From positions 2,913,510 to 2,977,509 of the forward strand of contig NC_014150.1 of the NCBI RefSeq assembly GCF_000092845.1: a DNA stretch of 64,000 nt. The letters are read 5' to 3'. The stretch comes from Brachyspira murdochii DSM 12563. Lineage in GTDB: Bacteria > Spirochaetota > Brachyspiria > Brachyspirales > Brachyspiraceae. The translations under genes were made by a program, and so were the position numbers. The notes below the pieces were generated by a model. That model saw only the letters and a list, made by a program, of their open reading frames with translations. It searched no databases and had not been told where the DNA came from. This document shows positions 28,764-35,650 of the stretch, in pieces (the first letter of the stretch is position 1; each line of letters starts with the position of its first letter).

Positions 28764-29843
28764 TTATTTTCCTATTTCTCTATTACAGTAGTAGCAGAAA
28801 TCTCCGTAACTTCTTTTTGCTACTTTATTTTTTGTCTGTTCAAAGTGAGTAACACATTTGCCATTAGTACAAACCATTTCTTTATTTTCTACTACTTCAT
28901 AGTCTATTTCTTTTCTTTTTGCTTTTGACTCTATTATTCCAGTAGCAAGTGCAAGCATAGCCATTCTTGTAGGAACTCCGTTTCTAGCCTGTACAAAATA
29001 TTTAGCATATTTAGTATCATCTAGATCTATATTAATTTCATCTACTCTTGGAAGAGGGTGCATTATTATCATATTATCTTTGCATTTTCCTTCTATATCT
29101 TTTCTTGATATATTAAAAGCATTTTTTACTTTTTCGTACTCATTAATATTATCAAATCTTTCTTTCTGTATCCTTGTCATATATAAGCAGTCTATATCTT
29201 TTAATATCTCTTCATAGCTGTTAAGTTTTTTATATTTTATTTTAGCTTGGTCTAATTCTTTTAATATATAATCAGGTATTTGTATAATATCAGGTGAAAC
29301 AAAGTAAAGTTCTCCATTAAACATTTTCAAAGCTTTGGATAATGAATGAACAGTTCTTCCATATTTTGTATCCCCAACAAAAGCTATTTTTTTATTTTCA
29401 ATACTTCCAAGTTCATCTCTTAAAGTGTATAAATCAAGTAGCGTTTGGCTAGGGTGTTCATTAGAGCCGTCTCCAGCATTTATAACAGGGCATTTTGTAA
29501 CTTCTTCTGCGAATTTGGCAGCACCGTCTATATTATGACGCATAACTATAATATCAGAATAAGCAGAAACCATTATAAGAGTATCTCTCAAAGATTCTCC
29601 TTTCATTATGGAGCTTTTATCTGGGTTGTCAAATCCTAATTCTTTACATCCCATTCTGTAAGCTGCTGAAGTGAATGATAATCTTGTTCTTGTGGAAGGT
29701 TCAAAGAATATGCTGGTCATAATTTTACCGTCCATAATTTTTCTTCTTTCATCACTATCAGTGTTATCCAATTTTTTAGCTGTGTCTAATACTTCAATAA
29801 TTTCCTCTTTTGATAACTCTTTGATGGATATAAAGTTTTTCAT
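28764..29843 (-). CDS. pyrB: Aspartate carbamoyltransferase with fused PyrI-type zinc domain
   Basis: A 359-residue protein. Residues 1-310 are a complete catalytic chain: IFFEPSTRTRLSF (carbamoyl-phosphate site), GDGSNEHPSQTLLDLYTL, FVGDTKYGRTVHSL, MTRIQKERF and HPLPRVDEI. Residues 311-359 add a zinc module with Cys at 325, 330, 350 and 353. The C-x4-C and C-x2-C spacings equal those of the E. coli regulatory chain PyrI (Cys 109, 114, 138, 141). The nucleotide-binding allosteric domain of PyrI is absent. It is preceded by a leader ORF with an embedded terminator (29882-30034), so expression is probably controlled by attenuation rather than the enzyme by CTP/ATP allostery. Confidence 0.95.
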   Translation of the reverse strand: MKNFISIKELSKEEIIEVLDTAKKLDNTDSDERRKIMDGKIMTSIFFEPSTRTRLSFTSAAYRMGCKELGFDNPDKSSIMKGESLRDTLIMVSAYSDIIVMRHNIDGAAKFAEEVTKCPVINAGDGSNEHPSQTLLDLYTLRDELGSIENKKIAFVGDTKYGRTVHSLSKALKMFNGELYFVSPDIIQIPDYILKELDQAKIKYKKLNSYEEILKDIDCLYMTRIQKERFDNINEYEKVKNAFNISRKDIEGKCKDNMIIMHPLPRVDEINIDLDDTKYAKYFVQARNGVPTRMAMLALATGIIESKAKRKEIDYEVVENKEMVCTNGKCVTHFEQTKNKVAKRSYGDFCYYCNREIGK

Positions 29844-29881
29844 TGTTGCTCCCTTAAAAATAATTTATGATAATAGTTTTT

Positions 29882-30034
29882 TTATTTTGGAATAAAAAAA
29901 AGGAATAAAATTGTTAAAGATAACAACTTTATTCCTTGATTTTTAAAAAATTCCAAATTCGTTAATTTAAACAAATCAATAAAACAGGGTAATAAATAAA
30001 AAATAATCTTATGCTCTAAAAATATATTTTTCAT
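29882..30034 (-). CDS. Putative pyrB leader peptide (50 residues)
   Basis: On the minus strand a 50-codon ORF starts at ATG 30034-30032, with AGGA ending 7 nt upstream, and ends at TAA 29884-29882, 38 nt before the pyrB ATG. It begins MKNIFLEHKIIFYLLPCF and is rich in Phe, Leu and Ile, encoded by U-rich codons. The 17-bp terminator hairpin lies wholly inside the ORF, near its 3' end. This is the layout of the E. coli pyrBI leader (a 44-residue peptide), where a ribosome close behind a UTP-starved RNA polymerase prevents terminator formation. The sequence shows the ORF and hairpin; the mechanism is inferred by analogy. Confidence 0.6.
   Translation of the reverse strand: MKNIFLEHKIIFYLLPCFIDLFKLTNLEFFKNQGIKLLSLTILFLFFIPK
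29893..29937 (-). terminator. Attenuator terminator in the pyrB leader
   Basis: On the minus strand AAGGAATAAAGTTGTTA (29937-29921) pairs over 17 bp with TAACAATTTTATTCCTT (29916-29900), with one G/U wobble and a four-base TCTT loop. A run of T residues follows immediately. It lies between the pyrB promoter and the pyrB start codon and inside the leader ORF, as expected for a conditional terminator. Confidence 0.85.
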
Positions 30035-30065
30035 ATTAATTCCTGCTTTGTCTCAAATTGAATAG

Positions 30066-30093
30066 ATTATATCATGAGCATTAAAAAAATCAA
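30066..30093 (-). promoter_or_regulatory. Promoter of the pyrB leader transcript
   Basis: On the minus strand TTGATT (30093-30088), a 16-nt spacer and TATAAT (30071-30066). Predicted start near 30058, about 24 nt before the leader ATG. It is divergent from the dxs promoter at 30124-30151. Confidence 0.65.
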
Positions 30094-30123
30094 GTTTAAA
30101 TTTTATAATTTTATTTTTAATTA

Positions 30124-30151
30124 TTGAAATAAAATATTTTATAGTTATAAT
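30124..30151 (+). promoter_or_regulatory. Promoter of dxs
   Basis: TTGAAA (30124-30129), a 16-nt spacer and TATAAT (30146-30151) upstream of dxs. An 8-bp dyad, GCCTTATA (30153-30160) and TATAAGGC (30169-30176), follows the -10 box and its second arm contains the AAGG Shine-Dalgarno of dxs. Confidence 0.6.
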
Positions 30152-30182
30152 TGCCTTATATTTTATATTATAAGGCGTTGTA

Positions 30183-32039
30183 ATGTATTTAGAAGAAATA
30201 AATAGTCCAATTGATTTAAAAAAATTAACAGCAGAAGAATTGAAAATTTTATCATCTGAGATAAGAGAGTTTTTGATAAATAATGTTTCCAATACTGGAG
30301 GACATTTAGGAAGTAATTTAGGCGTAGTAGATTTAACTATCGTACTTCATTATTTGTTTTCTTCTCCGAGAGATGCTTTTATATTTGATGTTGGTCATCA
30401 GGCTTATACGCATAAAATTCTCACTGGAAGAAAAGACCGATTTCATACATTAAGGAAATACGGCGGACTTTCTGGATTTCCTAAAAGATGTGAGTCTGAA
30501 CATGATATAGAAGAAACAGGACATGCCTCTACTTCATTATCATTTGCTTATGGGCTTGCTTGTTCAAGAAACATATTAGGTCTTAAAGGTGATGTTATAG
30601 CTATAATAGGTGACGGAGCTATGACCGGCGGTATGGCTCTTGAAGCTATGAATAATATTGCAAATACTGACACTGATATAATTATAGTATTAAATAATAA
30701 TGAAATGTCTATAGGTAAAAATATAGGAGCTATATCAAAGTTTTTAAATACAACTTTAAATGATTCTTTAGTTCAGGAGGCTTCAGAAAAGGTTAGAGGA
30801 TTAGTTTCAAGCCTTCCTTTCGGAGATATTGCAAACGAGTTTATAGACAGAGGTAAAGGTGCTATTAGAACTTTTGTTGCTCCCGGTATAGCTTTTAGAG
30901 AGATGGGATTTAAATATTTCGGTCCTGTTGACGGACATGATTATGATGATCTTATAAATACTTTTCAGAAGGTAAAATCTATAAGAGGCCCGAGACTTGT
31001 TCAGGTTAATACAGTTAAGGGAAAAGGCTATAAAATAGCTGAAGAAAATCCTTCCAAATTTCATGGAATAGCTCCTTTTAATGTAGAAACTGGAGAACTA
31101 AAGACAAAACAAGAATCAAAAACCTTTTCTGCCCTTGCAGGCGAATGTATTGTAAACGCTGCAAAAGAAAATAAAAATATCGCAGCAATAACTGCCGCAA
31201 TGGAATCTGGAACAGGATTAACAGAATATGCCAAAATGTTTCCGGACAGATTCTTTGATGTAGGGATAGCAGAGCAGCATGCGGTAACATTTGCTGTAGG
31301 GCTTGCTGAAAGCGGTATAATACCTTTTGTTTGTTTATATTCTACATTTCTTCAAAGGGCATATGATCAGGTTATTCATGATGTTGGTATTATGAATGCT
31401 AATGTTAAACTTATGATAGATAGAGCTGGACTTGTACCAGAAGACGGAGATACTCATCAGGGGGTATTTGATGTATCTTTTTTGAGAATTGTCCCAAATA
31501 TTACTATTATGGCTCCTATAGCAGAAAAAGATTTTAGAAGTATGGTAAAAAAAGCTGTAGAATATAATGGACCTGTTGTTATAAGATATAATAAATCATC
31601 TGTAAGGGAATTAAAAAATGATGAAGTATTAGATGATATAGAAATAGGAAAAGCATATATTCTTAGAGAAGATAAAAAGAATAATAATGTTATAATAAGC
31701 TATGGTCAGACTCTTATTGATATAACAGAAGCAGCTGATGAACTTAATACAGATTTTACTATTATTAATCTTTCTACTTTAAAACCTTTAGATGAAGAGA
31801 CTATTTTAAAGTACATAAAAAAAGCTAATAAAGTTTTAATTATTGAAGAGGCTTTGGAGGCAGGAGGAATTGGAAGTGCTGTATTAGAATTATTAGCAGA
31901 TAATGATATATATATACCTGTCAAACTTCATGCATTGCCTAATAAATTTTTTGAATCAGCAGCAAGGTCTGAGCTTTTGAAAATGTATAAACTTGATAAA
32001 GACGGATTAAAAGAAATGATAAAAAGTTATTTTTTATAA
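30183..32039 (+). CDS. dxs: 1-deoxy-D-xylulose-5-phosphate synthase
   Basis: A 618-residue thiamine-diphosphate enzyme making DXP from pyruvate and glyceraldehyde-3-P, the first step of the MEP isoprenoid pathway that supplies UppS. Motifs include GGHLGSNLGVVDLTIVLHY, DVGHQAYTHKILTGR, the ThDP motif GDGAMTGGMALEAMNN (about 142-157), the transketolase segment DVGIAEQHAVTFAVGLA with the catalytic Glu, and DRAGLVPEDGDTHQGVFD. Full length for the family (about 620). Start ATG 30183 has AAGG upstream. Its 3' end overlaps the convergent HD-GYP-like gene by 6 bp. Confidence 0.96.
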   Translation: MYLEEINSPIDLKKLTAEELKILSSEIREFLINNVSNTGGHLGSNLGVVDLTIVLHYLFSSPRDAFIFDVGHQAYTHKILTGRKDRFHTLRKYGGLSGFPKRCESEHDIEETGHASTSLSFAYGLACSRNILGLKGDVIAIIGDGAMTGGMALEAMNNIANTDTDIIIVLNNNEMSIGKNIGAISKFLNTTLNDSLVQEASEKVRGLVSSLPFGDIANEFIDRGKGAIRTFVAPGIAFREMGFKYFGPVDGHDYDDLINTFQKVKSIRGPRLVQVNTVKGKGYKIAEENPSKFHGIAPFNVETGELKTKQESKTFSALAGECIVNAAKENKNIAAITAAMESGTGLTEYAKMFPDRFFDVGIAEQHAVTFAVGLAESGIIPFVCLYSTFLQRAYDQVIHDVGIMNANVKLMIDRAGLVPEDGDTHQGVFDVSFLRIVPNITIMAPIAEKDFRSMVKKAVEYNGPVVIRYNKSSVRELKNDEVLDDIEIGKAYILREDKKNNNVIISYGQTLIDITEAADELNTDFTIINLSTLKPLDEETILKYIKKANKVLIIEEALEAGGIGSAVLELLADNDIYIPVKLHALPNKFFESAARSELLKMYKLDKDGLKEMIKSYFL

Positions 32040-33167
32040 TTTTATTTTTTTTACTTCTTTTAAGTATTGTATAAACATATTTGTGATAATTGGATCAAGC
32101 ATTATATCTTTTTCTATAAAGTTTTCTGTCATATAGTTTACAGTTTCTTTGATTGATTTTTTAAAGCCATGTGTTAAAGTGTCGTATACATCTATAACTT
32201 CTAAAATTTTAGCCGGTAAATATGTTAAACTTTGCAGTGTTAATATATCTTTATAATCATAAGAAACTAAATATTCTATATTATGATTAGGATTTCTTTT
32301 TAGAGCTGCTTTATATAACTCGCTAAAAAGTCCGTATCCATGACCGTAGTATTCATGATGCAAAGAAACAGTTAAAGATATTCCTTCGCTTCCTCTCATA
32401 AAATATTTAGCAAAAGTATAATCTTTTATAGAGTGATTATCCTTTTTTTCTTCGTTTATTGGTATATAGTCATGATCATTTTCAAGAGCAATATCATGCA
32501 TTAATACTCCTATAGATGTATCCAGCAGCGTATTAGCTTCTACTTTTCTTATTCCTAGTTTAACATTTGTTTCTAAGCTGTTTTCAGTATCTATATTGTA
32601 CATTTTGTATATTTTTTCAGAATATTTGTAATAAGTTTTTTTAAAATCTACTCTGATTTTATTAGTTATTCCCTGACTCATTTTTTCATTAAAAAAAAGT
32701 ATTGCTTCTATTACTGTTAAGAATACCCTGTTAATATGACCTATTGAAGAATCAGATTTAAATGCTTCCATATTATCAAATATATTATTAGTTTCATACT
32801 CTTTTTTATATATTATCATAGAGATTTCAGAGATTAAAAGTTTTATCATTTTCGATAAACCCATTATATCTTCATCATCATTTTTTAGCATATTATTTTC
32901 TTTTTTCTGCAAATAATCGGCATATTGAAGTCTTAATATAAAAGCTATTTCCATAAGCATTTTAGATATTGCTGATGCAGTTTCAGAGTCTAGGAAGTTT
33001 TTACGATAATATGTTAATTTTACTATGTATTGTCGCAAATAATTTGATGTTTCTTTATTGGACATATTAATAATATTCTGAAGTATAGTTATTTCTTTAT
33101 TAGCGATTTCTTTATTTGTAGAGAGGCAAAATTTGAATTTAGTGTAAAATTCTTCTACTTTTTTCAA
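32034..33167 (-). CDS. Divergent HD-GYP-like phosphohydrolase domain protein
   Basis: A 377-residue soluble protein. The C-terminal half resembles an HD-GYP domain: VLMHDIAL (HD pair near 219-220), then SLHHEYYGHGYGLF (HHE and GxGY, near 263-276, with Gly where the GYP signature has Pro), and ILEVIDVYDTLTHG near 329-342. The N-terminal half is helical and unrecognised. HD-GYP enzymes degrade cyclic di-GMP; the altered GYP motif leaves activity uncertain. The start is TTG at 33167-33165, chosen because AAGGA lies 6 nt upstream and the next in-frame ATG is over 30 codons inside. The 3' end overlaps dxs by 6 bp. Confidence 0.72.
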   Translation of the reverse strand: MKKVEEFYTKFKFCLSTNKEIANKEITILQNIINMSNKETSNYLRQYIVKLTYYRKNFLDSETASAISKMLMEIAFILRLQYADYLQKKENNMLKNDDEDIMGLSKMIKLLISEISMIIYKKEYETNNIFDNMEAFKSDSSIGHINRVFLTVIEAILFFNEKMSQGITNKIRVDFKKTYYKYSEKIYKMYNIDTENSLETNVKLGIRKVEANTLLDTSIGVLMHDIALENDHDYIPINEEKKDNHSIKDYTFAKYFMRGSEGISLTVSLHHEYYGHGYGLFSELYKAALKRNPNHNIEYLVSYDYKDILTLQSLTYLPAKILEVIDVYDTLTHGFKKSIKETVNYMTENFIEKDIMLDPIITNMFIQYLKEVKKIKL

Positions 33168-33300
33168 AACTTATCCTTAAATATAGATATAATATTATAC
33201 ATTATAATATGATATTTTTCAATTATATTTTTTGTATATGCTTGTATTAAAATTATTATTAACGGTAATTTTTTAATTTTTTTAATAAAAAATATATAAA

Positions 33301-34683
33301 TTATGATATACCCAATCTTTTTACAGCCTCTGAAATATGTTCTAATCCTATAATTTTTATTCCTTCTATATTTTTTACTTCTTTTAAAGCCCGCTTAGAA
33401 ATATATACTTCTTTGAGAGAGAATTTTTTCATTTCTTTTATACGTCTTTCTATAAATCTTACAGGTCTTATTTCCCCAGAAAGTCCTAATTCTCCAATAT
33501 AGGCAGTTGTTCTTTGAATAGATATTCCAGACATACTAGAAGCTATTGCCATTGCTATAGATAAATCGCTTGCTGTTTCTTTTACATTAAGTCCGTTTGC
33601 TATATTAATATATACATCTTGATTTGAAAGGTTTAGATGAGCACGTTTTTCTAGTATTGCTATTATTATAAGAAGTCTGTACTGATCATAACCTATAGTA
33701 AGTCTTCTAGGATAACCGAATGCACTGCTTCCCACCAATGCCTCTTCTTCTACGCAAAATACCCTGCTTCCTTCTATTACAGGGGTTATGACGCTTCCTG
33801 CAAATACTGCTTCGTTTAATCCTCTTGTAAATACTCTTGAAGGGTCTTTTACTTCCATTAATCCTTTTTCAGCCATTTCAAATATTCCGACTTCATCTAC
33901 CGCTCCGTAACGGTTTTTTACGGCTCTTAATATTCTGTATATTCCTTTATCATCGCCCTCAAAATAAAGAACACAGTCTACTATATGCTCCAAAATTTTA
34001 GGTCCTGCTATAGTTCCTTCTTTTGTGATATGTCCTACCAAAAATATAGTTATATTTTTTAATTTTGCAGTCTGCATTAAAGCCCATGCACAGTTTTTTA
34101 TTTGTGCTGGAGATCCTGCTATACTATTTGTTGAAGGGCTGTATACTGTTTGTATAGAGTCTATTATGGCAAGTGTAGGCGGATTATCTAATAATGTATT
34201 TATTATATTATCGCAGTTGGACTCTGATGATATTAAAAAGTCTGAGTCTTCTAATATCAGTCTGTCAGCTCTTAATTTTATCTGCTCAATAGATTCTTCG
34301 CCTGTAAAATAATAAACTTTTTCATTTTTGGCAATATTTGAAGCAGTTTGTAAAAGCAAAGTAGATTTACCAATACCCGGTTCGCCTCCTATAAGTATGA
34401 CGCTTCCAGATACAATTCCTCCCCCTAAAACTCTGTTAAGCTCATCTATATTTGTTGATATTCTTGCACTTTCATTAGTTTTTATTTTTTTTATAGATGT
34501 TAATTGAGCTTTATCTGAAGAAACGGAAGTTCTTTCTCTTATAGCTTTATTTGTATTTTCTGTAGGTTCTGTAAAAGGTTTTAAGCTATTCCAAGAACCG
34601 CAGGAAGGGCATTTACCCATCCAATTAATAGTGCTTTCTCCGCAGTTATCGCAGACAAATATTGTGTTATTTTTCTTTGCCAT
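33301..34683 (-). CDS. radA: DNA repair protein RadA
   Basis: A 460-residue RadA/Sms ATPase that promotes branch migration in recombination. The N-terminal zinc finger is CDNCGESTINWMGKCPSCGSW (read as four Cys, about 10-30). The RecA-like core has Walker A GGEPGIGKSTLLLQ (about 98-111), the RadA motif KNRYGAVDEVGIFEM, and a C-terminal Lon-like domain (about 330-450; DVYINIANGLNVKETASDLSIA). Full length. It starts 9 bp after the stop of the upstream Rpn gene with no clear Shine-Dalgarno, so it is probably read through or coupled. Confidence 0.96.
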   Translation of the reverse strand: MAKKNNTIFVCDNCGESTINWMGKCPSCGSWNSLKPFTEPTENTNKAIRERTSVSSDKAQLTSIKKIKTNESARISTNIDELNRVLGGGIVSGSVILIGGEPGIGKSTLLLQTASNIAKNEKVYYFTGEESIEQIKLRADRLILEDSDFLISSESNCDNIINTLLDNPPTLAIIDSIQTVYSPSTNSIAGSPAQIKNCAWALMQTAKLKNITIFLVGHITKEGTIAGPKILEHIVDCVLYFEGDDKGIYRILRAVKNRYGAVDEVGIFEMAEKGLMEVKDPSRVFTRGLNEAVFAGSVITPVIEGSRVFCVEEEALVGSSAFGYPRRLTIGYDQYRLLIIIAILEKRAHLNLSNQDVYINIANGLNVKETASDLSIAMAIASSMSGISIQRTTAYIGELGLSGEIRPVRFIERRIKEMKKFSLKEVYISKRALKEVKNIEGIKIIGLEHISEAVKRLGIS

Positions 34684-34692
34684 ATTTATTAA

Positions 34693-35562
34693 TTATAGTT
34701 TATTTATTTCATCTACTGTAAGTCCTGTTAATTCACTTATCAATAAAATATCCATATTTTTATTTTTCATTCCTTTAGCTATTAATATAGATCTATTTTT
34801 TTCACCTTCTTCAATTCCTAGTCTACGCTCTTCCTCAAGCATTATTTGATTTCCATATAGGTAAGCCTCTCTTTTATCGTATTCATTCATCATTAATCTA
34901 TCTTTAATAAAGTTATTATATCGTCTCTGTACTTCTTCCATTACAGGTTTTTCTTTTACTAATTCTGACATTATAACCTCCCTATTATCTTTTTCTTTCA
35001 TTGTAAAGAATTTAAGCCAGCAATTTAAATCTGGTTTTAATAAATTATTATGAAATTTTTTAAGTTCAATTATATGTATTTGTAAATGATCTGTTAAAAG
35101 TCTTTGATTAACCGTATCATAAATCATATAGCAGGAATGTATATTATTACTGTTATCTAAATTAAAATTAAGAAGATTAATACTTATTACAGGAGTTAGT
35201 GCATCATATTTTTCGCCTTGCTTTAAAAGTTTACTGTAATTAGAAGCCCAATAATAAAGTATGCGTTCTGGAAATCTTGAATTGCCTTGAAGCTGAATTT
35301 CTATTATAACAACTGAACCATTTTGAGTTATGCACTTAACATCTGGGCGTCTGCCCACCTTCGGTGCTATAGTTTCTTTATCTTCATAGTTCTCCTTATA
35401 GTTAAATGGCGTCAAAATTTCAACTGATCTAAAAGTCTTCATTCCAACATCAAGCATTGTTGAATTAATAAAATCAAGCAATATTGCCTCACTTCCTTTA
35501 TCAGAGAAAAGATATCTCACAAAATAATCATTTAATACATTAATGCCGTTTTTTTTATTCAT
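34693..35562 (-). CDS. Rpn/YhgA-like PD-(D/E)XK nuclease family protein
   Basis: A 289-residue second member of the Rpn family. GINVLNDYFVRYLFSDKGSE opens the fold. RRPDVKCITQNGSVVIIEIQLQGNSRFPERILYYW (D near 77; E-x-Q near 89-91) is the nuclease core, and the tail ENRSILIAKGM-like region ends in LLISELTGLTVDEINKL, parallel to the protein at 6493-7446. It lacks the expanded GIEK repeats, keeping one GIEEGEK copy. The ATG at 35562 is chosen over a TTG at 35583 because a promoter places transcription start at this ATG; there is no Shine-Dalgarno. radA follows 9 bp downstream. Confidence 0.85.
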   Translation of the reverse strand: MNKKNGINVLNDYFVRYLFSDKGSEAILLDFINSTMLDVGMKTFRSVEILTPFNYKENYEDKETIAPKVGRRPDVKCITQNGSVVIIEIQLQGNSRFPERILYYWASNYSKLLKQGEKYDALTPVISINLLNFNLDNSNNIHSCYMIYDTVNQRLLTDHLQIHIIELKKFHNNLLKPDLNCWLKFFTMKEKDNREVIMSELVKEKPVMEEVQRRYNNFIKDRLMMNEYDKREAYLYGNQIMLEEERRLGIEEGEKNRSILIAKGMKNKNMDILLISELTGLTVDEINKL

Positions 35563-35568
35563 AAGTTT

Positions 35569-35596
35569 ATTATAACAAAACAAAATAATTTGTAAA
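35569..35596 (-). promoter_or_regulatory. Promoter of the second Rpn gene (leaderless geometry)
   Basis: On the minus strand TTTACA (35596-35591), a 16-nt spacer and TATAAT (35574-35569). The ATG begins at 35562, exactly 6 nt after the -10 box, the same spacing as at the first Rpn gene. Confidence 0.72.
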
Positions 35597-35650
35597 GGAA
35601 GTTATTTTCCATTATGCTATATAAAACTGTTTGTAACTATAAATATATTA

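Noticed and set aside
30053-30292. Minus-strand ORF spanning the pyrB-dxs promoter region
   Set aside because: It is antisense to the start of dxs and covers both promoters; the leader ORF at 29882-30034 explains the transcript better.
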